A stretch of DNA of 64,000 nt from Symsagittifera roscoffensis (GCF_963678635.1 NC_087063.1:77147617-77211616); one strand, 5' to 3'. Shown: positions 11,130 through 23,855, counted from the first letter of the stretch. Made by a program: numbers and translations. Notes: a model not told the origin generated them from the letters alone.

Positions 11130-11352
11130 ATTGGTTATTACCACAAATACTACATGTGAAGAAATCCTTGATATCTACAAACGATAACAAAATTGTTGAA
11201 AAATCCATGAGAAATAGAATTCAGTTTTGATTGGTTGACAAAAAATTTATTGAAAGCTCCATGATCATCGAAAGTCGATTCTGATTGGTTGATATCAGAA
11301 AAGATAAAAAATTTCCTTATAATTAATGCCCGATTCTGATTGGTTGATAGCA
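11130..11352. promoter_or_regulatory. four CTGATTGGTT (CCAAT) boxes upstream of a pPolB amino end
   Basis: Copies of TGATTGGTTGA/TT occur near 11131, 11228, 11280 and 11334, on the opposite strand to those at 822-890 and 48231-48295, which also lie just upstream of pPolB. Orientation therefore follows the pPolB gene (here + strand, starting 11571). TGATTGGTT is the reverse complement of AACCAATCA, the NF-Y consensus. Confidence 0.5.
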
Positions 11353-11570
11353 AATATTTTGAAAACTCCATGTTTAGATTGAATAAATTTTATTTCAGCT
11401 AGGCTAAATCGCAAATCCATTCTGATTTTTTATCACGATTTCTTTCAAAATCAATTGGTTAAGAACATTGCTTTTTTTGTTCATTTTTATTCATTTTTGA
11501 GGCTATTCAACTTTTATTTTCTAACTATTTGGGACATTCTAAATCTCCCATTTTTTTTCTACTTATTGAG

Positions 11571-11804
11571 ATGCTGTCACTGAATAGAAACGGAAAAAAT
11601 GCATGTCTTGAATTTGGCCGAGAATACACTCGCTTACACGCATCAAGACATCGAAAGCACTGTGTCGTTTTAAAGTGTTCCAATTGTAATTTTTATATAT
11701 TTGGCAGCGAGCAACTTACTAATCATATCAAGAAGAAGCATTGTCAACATAATGTGAAATTATTAGCTCAGCAGTCTAAAAACACACTCCATTGTTATAA
11801 TTGA
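11571..11804 (+). pseudogene. pPolB amino-terminal zinc-finger fragment (second lineage A copy, + strand)
   Basis: Starts MLSLNRNGKN, matching the MPSLNRNEKE start of the polymerase at 48024. Continues through ASRHRKHC and a C2H2 finger CSNCNFYIF...HIKKKH. The first finger has lost its cysteine pair. The frame ends at 11804, after which homology is lost. The next part of the same gene is not recognisable until about 15290, with a TIR remnant and a tandem repeat between. Confidence 0.65.
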
Positions 11805-13593
11805 TATATTAAAAAAAAACACAGTAGAAAATACTTTGAGTAGTAATTTTTTACTGAATCTGAAAAGGCTATACAATACACTTAAAAATTTCTAGTAAAA
11901 AATTTACATCACTAACCTTGTTTTGTCATATTCAAAAGTTCTGATAAAACCAGCAACCTGAGAAAATATCAATTTGAGATAGAAACTCAATTTAATTCAT
12001 TGGGAGTTCAGAGATTCTTTTATTAAAAATTAGCTTATTAATTACACCTTGAGAAAAAATCCAACATTAAATTGTAATGTTTGGAAATTTTTTTATCATT
12101 TGATATACTAGTTTAACGTATATGAAAATTCAGATTTTTTATTATTTTTTGTTGTGAAGTAAACCCAATTCCAACATTTTTGGAAGATGATACATGAAGC
12201 ATAAACCAAAAATTCACTTTCATGATTTACATTTTATTGTTTTGGATAAAAAAATTGATGTAGAAAGATTTTCAGAGAAAATAATATGGAGCCTGCTGAA
12301 TAATTCTAAACAAACTAATACTTTAGCAGAACCAGACATCTGATCTCTTAATTCTATGACGAAAAATTTCAATTAGACACACAGTAAAATTTTAGTTCTG
12401 TTTAGCTTCATTTTTTTTTTCAATTACAACTATAGATTTTTTTTGCTCAATAAATTTCGCAAAATTAATAAATTGTTACAGTTTACAACTTGACTTCCTT
12501 TCCCTAATCAATATTTTTGAGAGCAGATCTTTTAGATGTTACAAATTTTGCAGAAATATGGAACTAAGTTTCCTTGCGTATTTCTACTTCCGAAGGTTTT
12601 GCAGATTAAAAACAATAGAACTACTCTTAATTTATTCTAAGAAAAATACACCTCTATAATCTCAAATTCTACATTTGTTTTCGAATGCTTAAAATAGCTC
12701 CGATTCTTTCTCACCTCGACATTTTTGAGAAAACTTCCGACAAAAATCAAGAACAAAAAGCGGTTCACAAATTTTTGCAAGAAAAGTGATAGTTGATGAT
12801 TCCAAAAATTGGGTTCCTGCTGAAAGAGTTTGCTGTAGTAACTAAACAAGGGAAACTAAAGGAGAGCATGTACAAATTACATGGTAATAATTAGACGTTA
12901 TCAGTTCTAATTTTATCTCTGCCAACAAATTGTTCGTTCAATTGATACTATTTTCTCCTAAATTCCTCAGTTCTGACTAAATTTTCTCGCAGAGTGAGTT
13001 CAAGAGCGAGAAAAAGCAATAAACAGAAAGCAAGAAGAAGCTTAGGACATAGAAAACTTCTACGGAAAAACCATTAAACTTATGTTGTAGAAGCAACAGA
13101 GAGAATCATCAGTTTTGAAGAAGGTTTTGTTGAATATCATACAATCTAATATACTGTTAAGAGAAATATAACACAATTTTAGTCAATTTTAGCTGCAAAA
13201 ATGTTAAATTTTTTTCAATGATCTGAAACTTATCATTATTATTAAGGTTAAAAACATCTAAGTAATTTTTTTTACAAGTTTGGGTTATCCTTTGAGAAAA
13301 AACTGAGGAGGAGCTGGATCATGGAGTTTGATCTAGAAATTTCAATGAATAATGCTCTTATTGTTCAATTGAATTGAGATTCGTAGGTGAATTCTCCTTG
13401 AATTGAACAAAAAACTAGTTAATAACACAAATGAAAGGTTAAAAATGGAAAACTTCGGATAGATTTGATTATTTTTACTTTCTCGAAAATTACGATTAAT
13501 TACGTTATTTTCCCGAGAAATCGGAAGTATCCAAATTGATTCAGCTAATGTGAATTTTTAATATTCAGAGCATTATATGGGGTAATTTTCATC
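11805..13593. other. AT-rich stretch without a recognised gene
   Basis: Only short, unconvincing open frames on either strand and no clear repeat family. It may be worn-down pPolB or insertion debris, but nothing supports a specific call. Confidence 0.4.
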
Positions 13594-14934
13594 GTATTTT
13601 ATTATTTTGAGAGAAAATTGTGGAAAAATCCATATCTCCATTCAAAGTTTTGTATCAGTGTCTCAACATGATGCCGATTGAAATACAATTTGAGCTTAAT
13701 TCTAAACTCTAAACGTATTTACTTTTTAATCAGAAGCAACAAAAAACTTGCCAACAGCTTGAGATTTCTGCAGTTCTTTCCAAAAACTTTGAAATTCTTA
13801 CATTTTTTTCCAAAAACTTTTAAACTTTTGCAATTTTTTCCAAAAACTTGAAATTTTTGCACTTTTTTCCAGCAGTTTTTTATCGAAGTTTCAGTAGGTT
13901 TCAGCATAGTTTCATCTGGATTGAGAATTGTTTTAAAAAAAAGTAAGATTATCTAATAAAACAGTTTTTAAGTCAAGTTATATCAAATCTTATCGTGTTT
14001 TGAAGTTTTTTGAAAAAACTTTCTATTTTTTTGATAAAAAATTCAAATTATTGCCCATATTACTATTGACTTACCATGATCCGAGAAAAAAAAACATAAT
14101 ACTTTCATTACACAGTCTAAACGTAATACTCATAAGTTACATAACGCGTGCTGAAATTTTTGCGAAAAAAACAGACATTTCCACACAAAATCCAAAAAAT
14201 ACCGTTTTTCTTACCGTTTTCTTACCATCACACTGAAACCTTACCATTCCCTATCTTAATACATTTTATTATTTTGAGAGAAAATTGTGGAAAAATCCAT
14301 ATCTCCATTCAAAGTTTTGTATCAGTGTCTCAACATGATGCCGATTGAAATACAATTTGAGCTTAATTCTAAACTCTAAACGTATTTACTTTTTAATCAG
14401 AAGCAACAAAAAACTTGCCAAAAGCTTGAGATTTCTGCAGTTCTTTCCAAAAACTTTGCAATTCTTACATTTTTTTCGAAAAACTTTTAAACTTTTGCAA
14501 TTTTTTCCTATAACTTGAAATTTTTGCACTTTTTTCCAGCAGTTTTTTTTTCGAATTTTCAGTAGGTTTCAGCATAGTTTCATCTGGATTGAGAACTGTT
14601 TTAAAAAAAGGAAGATTATCTTATAAAACAGTTTTTAAGTCAAATTATATCAAATCTTATCGTGTTTTGAAGTTTTTTGAAAAAACTTTCTATTTTTTTG
14701 ATAAAAAATTCAAATTATTGCCCATCTTACTATTGACTTACCATGATCCGAGAAAAAAAAACATAATACTTTCAATACACAGTCTAAACGTAATACTCAT
14801 AAGTTACATAACGCGTGCTGAAATTTTTGCGAAAAAAAACAGACATTTCCACACAAAGTCCAAAAAATACCGTTTGTCTTACCGTTTTCTTACCATCACA
14901 CTGAAACCTTACCATTCCCTATCTTAATACATTG
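13594..14934. repeat. 667-bp tandem duplication of TIR-proximal Polinton sequence
   Basis: Two head-to-tail copies, offset 667 bases (attattttgagagaaaattg at 13601 and 14268), about 96% alike by eye. Each ends with ccattccctatcttaatac, the repeated word of the lineage A TIR. The inner part holds the gtttcagcatagtttca word also found in the hairpin next to the left TIR of the complete element, so this is end-of-element sequence that has been duplicated. Confidence 0.8.
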
Positions 14935-14999
14935 GTAAACATATTCCCTATCATAAGGAGTTTTTAATTCTCTACACTGAATCCTTAAACATAGAGAAA

Positions 15000-15249
15000 G
15001 CTATACGCTATCTTATAACATGGTAAGATTGGGCTCCAAAAGTTTTTTTTTGGCAACTTACAATCTTACCATCTGAAACTTTACCATCTTACCATCTGAA
15101 CCTTTACCATCTGAAACCTGCTATCTTAACACATTGGGAAATCTATTCTCTATCCTAATACATAGCTTGCAAACCGGATGCTCTATTCCCTATCTTAATA
15201 CATGGAGGTCTGCAACCACTCCCACTGATCGCCCCACTCTTCTACTACT
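15000..15249. repeat. right-end TIR remnant of a lineage A Polinton
   Basis: Contains the series cctatcttaatacat...catagcttgcaaaccggatgc...attccctatcttaatacatgg...tctgcaaccac. This matches 59336-59460, and it finishes with ctactact at 15249 like the true right end at 59505. The six bases after it are TAAGTT. No partner left end with the same target duplication was found. Confidence 0.7.
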
Positions 15250-15289
15250 TAAGTTGCTAAGGTTAAGAAAATCATATCATTCATACAAA

Positions 15290-17560
15290 AAATATTGATA
15301 CTTCTTCGAAGTGTTTTCGATATCCCCGCTTTTGTTGTTGCTTTATTAGATCAGACGTATTCTACAAGCATTTAATCAGATGTAAAGATTTAGTTCGAAA
15401 AATTTATCACAAAATTGCGTACAAACTACGGGTAACAGTATTCGAGAAACTGGATGGACTCAACTTGCCTTACACCGAAGTTTTTTTTTAGTAATGTAGC
15501 ATTTTGTGACTTATAATTATTGTGTGTTACATTAATCAAATCTAACATAAATTAATGAAAAAGCGAATGATTTCATATCGTTTAAGGTTGGAGATTTGCA
15601 GCTTCTCCTAATAATGAAATTTCCGGGAGAAGCAACAACCAAACTTGAATTCAATAGTGAAATCCTTAAAACAGGTGATACAAAAAGATTTTACCCTGCT
15701 AAGAGTTAGAAAGTCCAGACCAGTTTGATCCAGCGGAATTGCACCATAAGCAGTTTCATTCAGTAAGCCGAGAAACAAACAACCTCTGGAAAAGTATTAG
15801 AAAGACTAGCAAAAGATAATTCATGGGCGACTTGATGAACAAAATTTGCTGAAAAGCTCAGTATTCAGACAGTTCCGTCAACGGGACTACTCTTGATTAC
15901 TCAAGATTAGAAAGCATCTGGGTTAACACAAAATGACTAATTTCAAACACTTCGGTTGTATAACAGCAAAGATGTAGTTCCTACTAATGAAGCCATGCAA
16001 AAAGTGATTTATGCCATAATAAAGGCATTAACATGTAAAAACTAGGACGCTAGCTTCCCAACTTAGCAAAAATTGGCCTACAAAAATTGACAAGTTCTAC
16101 CCGTTTTTTGAAGGTTAAAATGATTTGTGTAAGAAAATCAGAGAAAACATATTTGGTGGTCCACACGGAAATCCATCCTTGAAAACTTTTAATTGAAACT
16201 CGTAAATTGATTGCGTGACAAAAAATAGAACTGATGCTAGCCAGTTGTATCCATTGTCAATGTGTCAGGAAATGCCAACTGGACTTAACACAAAATGGGA
16301 ATTCGACTCTAAAACTCAATGATTCGTTGCTAGAAACGTTTCGAGAACATGCTTGTCCTTGTACATGTTTGTAGAATCAAGCAAAGCATGTAAAATTGAA
16401 AATTTCTACGTGACTGAAAATCAGAAGAAAAAAGATTGTTTCCATGTTGCTGATAAATAGAAAGAACTGGATGAGTTGAGATGATATTAAATAAAAGAAA
16501 AAGGTTACAACATTCAGGAAATGTGGGAATGTGAGTAGTTACCGACGAGTTAAAATCCAATTTTACAATGTTTCTACTTTTTCCAAAACTGTTAAATTGT
16601 GTCTCAAAAATTATGGAGAAAACATGAAAAACAAAGTCGAAAAAACCGATTTATTGAAAAAACACAATGATTGCTGATTACTAAAACTAAATTGGAAACT
16701 GGCACCATCATCACTGCCCTTCTTAATTTCTATCTGGAATTTGGTATTTAGTCCAACACGCCTAGGAATTGCTCCAACAAACTTTTTCTGTCTGTTGTTG
16801 ATGCTCGACGGGATTGAGACGAAGGTCAAAACTTCGCAGCTGTGTCGGAGACGATGAAGCTTCTGGGAGACAGCTGGTAGAGTTATCAAAACATGGACAC
16901 ATGTGAAACAGAAAACTCAGCGATAGACTCTTAAAACAAAAAAACATATAATTCAGGTGAAAGAATGTTGCGAGAAAAAATTTGCGAAGAAGTAGAGATA
17001 CTGAAGTCAACAATTGAACGTAGAGAACCAATAATTGTAGGATTTTTCAAGTTGCCAAACTTAGAATTGCGAATTTATACTTCAGTTTCCTCCGCGAGTT
17101 TTGCGATGAGAAAAAGTTCAATGAAATGGAGAAGAATACGGCCTCTTTGTATCAAGCATCAGCAGAGGAGAAATGGAATGATTGTATATTACTTGAGAAG
17201 AAAGCGCAGTGGACACAAGGACTGTAGAGACGTTTTAATAGCTGCTGCCAAGAAGAATTTTTCCCCACGCACATGCTGCGCTGTTCATAAGAAGCATGAA
17301 AAACAAGAACCCTGATTATTTTAGAAGATAATCACGGTATTGAAATCTTGTGCCTGTGCAGCAAGAGTTATAGCTGCTATTATTGGAAGACATTCAATTT
17401 TTGTGGCAAAGGACTCAACAAAAAGAACTCCTGAAGATAGCAGAGGACTCTTGAAATTTCTGAAGATAAATCAATGTCCAAATACAGAAAAATCTTCATG
17501 AGGCTGTCATTTGGAGAAGCCAAGTCTTATAAGACTAAACTTAACTTTTATTCTGAAAAA
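15290..17560 (+). pseudogene. decayed pPolB, lineage A, + strand
   Basis: Resumes pPolB homology about 40 bases after the TIR remnant. It shows a cysteine/histidine segment matching FKCFRCPSCDCF of the complete gene, FEKLDG-LPYTE, the GEATT region, ASQLYPLSMCQEMP (polymerase motif A region), the TITALLNFYLEF segment and the VGFFKL/TCCAVHKKHEK region near the carboxy end. Dozens of stops and shifts are present and several blocks are missing. It is valuable mainly as an older relative showing ancestral codons at positions where the complete copy has stops. Confidence 0.75.
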
Positions 17561-18049
17561 TTATGGTTATTTTTACAATTTTCCCGAGAAATTGGAGATT
17601 TCAGCTACGTTTCAGCAAGTTTTCAGTCAATATGATCTTTGATTTATATAGTCAGTACACTAAATACCACATGGCCCAGCTGAAATTGGACTAAATCTCA
17701 TAGCGCTTCCAGATTTTGAGGAAAAAACGAAAGAAAATGAAGGAAAAGATTTCATTGAAAAATTTTTGTATTTGACTTTACTTGATATCACTTATGATAC
17801 CATTTGGGTTTATTTTTATGCTCTAAGACTAATGTTTTTTTGACTTTCCACAAATATGTGAGAAACAATTGAAACGTTTGCCAAATAATTGAGTTTTTTG
17901 AAACTTTTGTCAAAAAAGTGAAAAATCTGCGCAAAAAACTCCATTTTCTCACAGTTCTCTTGTCATGATACTAAATCATTGCAAGTTAAAACAGATACTT
18001 AGCATATCTCAACCAAGTAAACTTCTTTTGCAACAAAAATTAATTAACA
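17561..18049. other. pPolB-to-TIR spacer, no gene
   Basis: Contains gagatttcagctacgtttca-type words, like those in the hairpin between pPolB and the left TIR of the complete element. Otherwise AT-rich and non-coding. Confidence 0.4.
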
Positions 18050-18430
18050 AACTCTATACCCTATCCTTTTACGGTTGGTTTCGTGCACCAAAAGTTTTTT
18101 CTTAACTTTCTATTTTATCATCCTACTTCAAAATCTTTTAAATTAGTTGCAGATCTAATCTCAATTTTTATATATTGAATTTTTGTTATTAAATCTTATT
18201 CATAAGGAAAATTATGAACTATGTTAATACATGGGAAACTTGCGCCCCGAGAAAACCTACCATCTGAAACCAATTATTCAAAACTCGGAAAGCTTTAGTC
18301 TATCTTAATTTCTTGGGAAACCTGTTCCCGATCTTAATATATAGCCAGTAGTTCAGATGCACTTTTCCCTATCTTAGAACAGGAAAGTCTACCAGTACAT
18401 CCTCGTGATCGCCAGCAACGTATACTATCA
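18050..18430. repeat. decayed lineage A TIR, copy 1
   Basis: Carries taatacatgggaaac, acctaccatctgaaacc, ccgatcttaatatatagcc and a tatactat end near 18428, a diverged version of 59300-59505. It is followed at once by pPolB sequence, an arrangement not found in an intact element. Confidence 0.6.
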
Positions 18431-18599
18431 AAAGAGTCTTTTTAAAAAAAACCAGAAAAACCACTGAAATGTTTCGGGTCCTTTAAACAACTTCGTTGCT
18501 TCTAATAAGGATCTGCATAAAATTGTTTGTTTTTCTCTGGTGTGGAAAAGAACAAAGAGTTTTCACACATCAGCAGTTTTTTGCACGTTCACTTTCAAT

Positions 18600-19740
18600 T
18601 CAGTTTCTCAATATAAAGAAATTTCATGGAGGAGCAACAAGTTTAGACACAATTGTGAAAGCTTTTAAGGGATCTTACACAAAACGAGTTTACCCTACGA
18701 ATGGTTAGACAGTCCAGACAAGCTTGACCCAGCGGAAATGTCACCTTAAGATGCTTTTTTCAGTAAGCTGGGAAACAACCGTCCTCTAGAAAAGGATATG
18801 AATGATTAGCAAAAATGTATTAATGGACAAAATGATCAAAGTAATTTGCTGATAAAGCTAAGCTTTTAGAAAATTCCGCCAACAGGATTACTCTTAATTA
18901 CTCTTTATTAGAAAGCATCTGGATTAACACAATATGACTATTTCCAAACACTTCAATGTATAACAACACAGATGTAGTTCCTGCTGTTGAAGCAAAGTAA
19001 AAAGTGAGTTCTACCATAATAAATCACTGACATGTGAAAACTAGGATGCTAGCTTCCAATTCAGCAAAAATCTGCCTACAAAAATCGACAAATCACAAGT
19101 TCCAACCGTTGCCTGTTGGTTATAAGGATCTGTGAGAGAAAATCAGAGAACAAATCTTCGGTGGTCCGTCAAACGTTTCCACCAGAACTGCCGTTGTGGA
19201 ACAAACTCGTCATATGTTTGCAAGACAAAAAATGGAACAGACGCTAGTCAATTGTATCCATTCTCAATGTACCAGAATATGCCAACTGGACTTTACACAA
19301 GATGGGAGTTTGACTTTAAAACTGTATGATTCTTTGTTAGGTTACAACATTCAGAAAATATAGGAATGTGAGTAACCGTAGCAATCCACAACAGATTCTG
19401 CGTTCATTAACCATGTCACGACAATTTTTTTTTACAAAATTTTTGTCTACTGATTCTTTACGGATTCCTATTTGGATCTCTTTTTGGCTATGTTCATTGT
19501 AATTTGATAGTTACCGACGGGTTTAAGTCCCATTTTTCAATTTTTCTACCTTTTCCGAAAACGTTAACGTCTGTCGGAAAATTTTTAAAGAATACATGAA
19601 AAACAAGGTTGAACAAACAGATTTACTGAAAAACAGAAAGATTGCTGATTACGAAAACTAATTTGGAAAAAGGCACCATCATCACTGCCCTTCTTAAATT
19701 CTATCTGGAACTTGGGATGTATTTAACAGAAACTTGTCGG
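18600..19740 (+). pseudogene. pPolB internal fragment, copy 1
   Basis: Contains FHGGATSLDTIVKAFKGSY, matching the FFGGATTLDSFLKAYKAS segment of the complete polymerase. It then has GTDASQLYPFSMYQNMPTGL (motif A region), SLFGYVHCNLIV and KGTIITALLKFYLELGM. Motifs B and C are absent. Riddled with stops and shifts. Confidence 0.75.
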
Positions 19741-20550
19741 TTTTCAATTCAGTGTCGTTTTTCTACCGGCTGTGATGAAACGTTGGCTGTGACAAAATCT
19801 TGAAATTAGCAATAAACAACAGTCATGGCAACTTACATTATTTGAAAAACGAAATGTTGTGGAAAAATTGGTTCAAAAAACAAAAACTAACAAAAAATCT
19901 CGAAAGATTTTCAGTTCACTACAGAAAGAGCTCTAAATTATTAAATTACTGGAATTATTGTCATGAAAAATTGTGGTGACCCATTTTGCTGGGAAAACGA
20001 AAAAAAAATCAGAAAAAAATCAATTAAATTCTCAATACAAAATTCCCCCTCATTTTTTCAGGTTTGGACGAACAAACATAACAATCAGATTGTGATCTGA
20101 AAAATTAAAAAAAATTGAAAAATAAAACATTTTTTAGTTTCCGTATCTTCGTTTTTCTTTGATTTATCTTAAAGGTTATATCATTTTACATTCTTTGCCA
20201 GCTCCGCTATGTGATATTGTCAGTTCCATGAACTGATATTATATCTTAATACTTCTTAGAATAATTTTTTTGGAACGAATAAATCAATTCAGATGTCTTA
20301 TAATTAAAATCGGAATTTTTTTATTTTGACATCAAAAAAATTATTGGAGCTTATTTTGCGATTAATTGTCAAGATAAACGTTTTTTTTTCTTTTTTAAAA
20401 TAGATTCACCTAAGTTTAGACAACCCCCTCAGTCCCTCTCTCGCTATCTTTTTCATATAATAAAAAAGTATATAAGTCAAAACCTATTCTAACCCTTGTT
20501 TCTATTACTTTCATAACACTTCCTTTGCAACATTACTAAAATGAGAAACT
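19741..20550. other. non-coding remainder of unit 1 and spacer
   Basis: 19741-20203 recurs at the end of unit 2 and shows no coding signal. 20204-20550 occurs once, is AT-rich and holds nothing recognisable. Confidence 0.4.
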
Positions 20551-20930
20551 CTATACCCTATCCTATTACGGTTGATTTCGCGCAAAAAAAATTTTTTCTT
20601 AACTTTCTATTTTATCATCTTACTTCAAAATCTTTTCAAACAATTGCAGATCTAGTCTCAATTTTTATATATTGAATTTTTGTTATATATCCTTATTCAT
20701 AAGGAAAACTATGCACTATGATAATACATAGGAAACTTGCGCCTCGAGAAAACCTACCATCTGAAACCAATTATTTAAAAACTCGGAGAGCTTTAATCTA
20801 TCTTAATATCTTGGGAAACCTGTTCCCGATCTTAATACATAGCCAGTAGTTCAGATGCATTTTTCCCTATCTTGGAACAAGGAAGTCTACCAGTACATCC
20901 TCGTGGCGCCATCAACATATACTATCAATA
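20551..20930. repeat. decayed lineage A TIR, copy 2
   Basis: Near-identical to 18050-18430, with the same order of taatacat words and a tatactatc end near 20926. Again followed directly by pPolB sequence. Confidence 0.6.
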
Positions 20931-21109
20931 GAGTCCTTTTAAAAAACCCAGAAAAACCACTAAGATGTTTGGGGTCCTTTAAACAACTTCGTTGCTTCTA
21001 ATAAGGATCTGCAAAAAACTCTTTGTTCTTCTCTGATGTGGAGAAGAACAAAGAGTTTTCACACATCAGCAGTTTTTTGCAAGTTCACTTTTAATTCAGT
21101 TTATAATTA

Positions 21110-22230
21110 TCATTAATTTTTAGGGAGGAGCAACAAGTTTAGACACAATTGCGAAAGCCTTTAAGGCATCTTACACAAAACGAGTTTACCCTACGAATGG
21201 TTAGACAGTCCAGACAAGCTTGACCCAGCGGAAAAGTCACCTTAAGCTGCTTGTTTTCAAAAAGCTGAGCAACAATCGTCCTCTAGAAAGGATTATGAAT
21301 GATTAGCAAAAGTTAATTAATGGACAACATGATCAAAGTAGTTTGCTGATAAAGCTAAGCATTTAGAAAATTCCGCCAACAGCATTACTCTTAATTACTC
21401 TTAATTAAAAAGCATCTGGATTAACACAACATGACTACTTCCAAACACTTCGTTGGTATAACAACAAAGATGTAGTTCCTACTGTTGAAGCCAAGTAAAA
21501 AATGAGTTCTACCATAATGAATCCCTGACATGTAAAAACTAGGACGCTAGCTTCCAATTCAGCAAAAATCTGCCTACACAAATCGACAAATTACAAGTTC
21601 TAAGCGTTGCCTGTTGCTTATAAGGGTTTGTGAGAGAAAATCAGAGAACAAATTTTTGGTGGTCCATCAATCGCTCCCACCAGAACTGCCGTTGTTGAAC
21701 AAACTCGTCATATGTTTGTAAGACAAAAAATGGAACAGATGCTAGCCAATTCTTTCCATTCTCAATGTGCCAGAAGATGCCAACTGGACTTTACACAAGA
21801 TGGGAGTTTGACTTTAAAATTGAATGATTCTTTGCTAGGTTACAACATTCAGAAAATGTAGGAAAGTGAGTAACCAAAACAGGTTCTGCGTTCATTAACC
21901 ATGTCACGACAATTTTTTTTACAAAATTTTTGTCTACTGATTCTTTACGGATTCCTATTTGGATCTCTTTTCGGCTATGTTCATTGTAATTTGATAGTTA
22001 CCGACGGGTTTAAGTCCCATTTTTCAATTTTTCTACCTTTTCCGAAAACGTTAACGTCTGTCGGAAAATTTTTAAAGAATACATGAAAAACAAGGTTGAA
22101 CAAACAGATTTACTGAAAAACAGAAAGATTGCTGATTACGAAAACTAATTTGGAAAAAGGCACCATCATCACTGCCCTTCTTAAATTCTATCTGAAACTT
22201 GGGATGTATTTAACAGAAACTTGTCGGTTT
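21110..22230 (+). pseudogene. pPolB internal fragment, copy 2
   Basis: Second copy of the 18600-19740 fragment. It preserves the codon TGG (Trp) at about 21454, at the site where the complete polymerase has TAG (45700-45702). That identifies the TAG as a point mutation. Otherwise broken in the same way as copy 1. Confidence 0.75.
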
Positions 22231-22692
22231 TCAATTCAGTGTCGTTTTTCTACCGGCTGTGATGAAACGTTGGCTGTGACAAAATCTTGAAATTAGCAAT
22301 AAACAACAGTCATAGCAACTTACATTATTTGAAAAACGAAATGTTGTGGAAAAATTGGTTCAAAAAACAAAAACTAACAAAAAATCTCGAAAGATTTTCA
22401 GTTCACTACAGAAAGAGCTCTAAATTATTAAATTACTGGAATTATTGTCATGAAAAATTGTGGTGACCCATTTTGCTGGGAAAACGAAAAAAAAATCAGA
22501 AAAAAATCAATTAAATTCTCAATACAAAATTCCCCCTCATTTTTTCAGGTTTGGACGAACAAACATAACAATCAGATTGTGATCTGAAAAATTAAAAAAA
22601 AAATTGAAAAATAAAACATTTTTTAGTTTCCGTATCTTCGTTTTTCTTTGATTTATCTTAAAGGTTATATCATTTTACATTCTTTGCCAGTT

Positions 22693-22859
22693 CCCAGATC
22701 AGACTTTTTTTAAAATCCCAAATGATTATAATTTTAATTTTACTAAACTTTTGTATCCTTAAGCTTTCTTTGACACATCTGAGCTGTGAAGAAACATCAG
22801 TTTGGTTTTCCATTTTGTCTGGTTCAGTTGGGTACGTGTTACCAAACCCAATGATCTGA
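22693..22859 (+). pseudogene. carboxy end of a conserved Polinton membrane protein (lineage B)
   Basis: A hydrophobic helix (MIIILILLNFCILK) is followed by CEETSVWFSILSGSVGYVLP and a stop at 22857. This is the same protein as 53187-53459 (CEETTVWVAILSSTVGYILP), and in both lineages it lies immediately 5' of the packaging ATPase. The amino-terminal part is lost at the 22692 junction. Function unknown; the conserved place next to the ATPase suggests a virion or packaging role. Confidence 0.6.
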
Positions 22860-23450
22860 ATAGAATTATTGATACGGCGACAAGACTGTTTATGACAGTT
22901 GTAGGACCTTCGGGATCAGGAAAAACAGAATTAATTTTAAAATTATTGAAAGGTAGAACTTATTATCCCAAACTTGGAAGAGTTTTATTTTTTTACAAAG
23001 ATATGCAACCTATACTTAGGGACGAGTTAAACGCTGACAGAATTTAAATAAAATTGGTCAACTTTGATGGATTCGATCGTTTGTGAAAATATCCTTTTAG
23101 TGTTTGATGGATCATGCGAAGAAATATACAATGATAAAGAATTCGTTAAACTAGCAACAGCAGGAAGAAACAAAGGCTTAAATGTTATTTATGTCAAACA
23201 TAATTTATTCCAACAAAGTCGATGGTCAAGAACTATCGATTTGAACAGATCTCACATCATTTTATTCAAATCACCTCGTGATTTTCAGCAACTTGATCAC
23301 CTCGGTAGACAACTTATTGGACCTAAATTTTTACGACAACCGTATGAACTGGCTACAAAGGACAGCTTTGGACATCAATTATTAAATTTAGGTCCCCGAA
23401 CATCAGACTGTCTCAGATACTGTTCAAACATAATACCACCTGGTCCGTAA
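22857..23450 (+). pseudogene. Polinton packaging ATPase (FtsK/HerA type), lineage B
   Basis: Expected to pump element DNA into the capsid. Walker A GPSGSGKT lies near 22909-22932, and Walker B is seen as LLVFDGSCEE near 23090-23115. It is followed by the sensor-like ATAGRNKGLNVIYVKHNLFQ and FKSPRDFQQ motifs, all shared with 53393-54340. A stop near 23046 and frame changes before 23064 break the gene between Walker A and B, so it is inactive. Length and motif order otherwise fit the family. Confidence 0.85.
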
Positions 23451-23471
23451 ATTTTCTATTTACCATTAGAA

Positions 23472-23855
23472 ATGGCAGAAGTGACACCCATCACAAATGA
23501 ATGCGAAAAAATTATCTTTCTGCAGCAAATGGCTCAATCGAATCCAATTCAACTACAGAGATTTATTAGAAAATCATCAAATATTCAGGTTATATCAGTC
23601 GTTTGCGAATGCTTGCTCAATGTAGTCAAGGGTAATGTGCCTGTTAGTATTCCAAATTTTAATAATTTCGAAGAAGCATATAAGATTCTAATCAATCGAA
23701 AAACGAGTCTCGAAAAAAAATCAGCTGTTATTTTGAGTACACTAAAAAGCATTAAAAAACCAGAAGGACTGTTGCAGACAGTGAAAGAGAACGGTCAGCG
23801 CAAAAAACCAAACGAGAAAAAGGCGCAAAAGAAGAAGACTCTGAATTTTACGTAA
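23472..23855 (+). CDS. conserved small basic Polinton protein after the ATPase (lineage B)
   Basis: 127 codons, intact. The middle (CECLLNVVKGNVPV) corresponds to LSECLVNLLRGEL in the lineage A gene at 54093. A Lys/Arg-rich half follows, with a motif where a basic stretch precedes a hydrophobic end (KSAVILSTLKSIKKPEGLLQ here; RRYILSSAKGLQLISIITPL there). Small proteins of this kind between ATPase and integrase recur in Polintons; their function is not established. It may be intact only because it is short. Confidence 0.5.
   Translation: MAEVTPITNECEKIIFLQQMAQSNPIQLQRFIRKSSNIQVISVVCECLLNVVKGNVPVSIPNFNNFEEAYKILINRKTSLEKKSAVILSTLKSIKKPEGLLQTVKENGQRKKPNEKKAQKKKTLNFT

Larger units (their letters stand above)
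18050..22692. repeat. tandem duplication of a TIR + pPolB fragment unit
   Basis: Unit 1 is 18050-20203 and unit 2 is 20551-22692, each about 2.15 kb, separated by about 350 bases present once. Identity is high. The right halves (about 19390-20203 and 21880-22692) are nearly identical, while the left halves differ more, which suggests later partial homogenisation. Both units end at cattctttgccag. In unit 2 this point abuts the lineage B membrane-protein gene, so the junction at 22692 is a recombination or insertion boundary. Confidence 0.85.
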
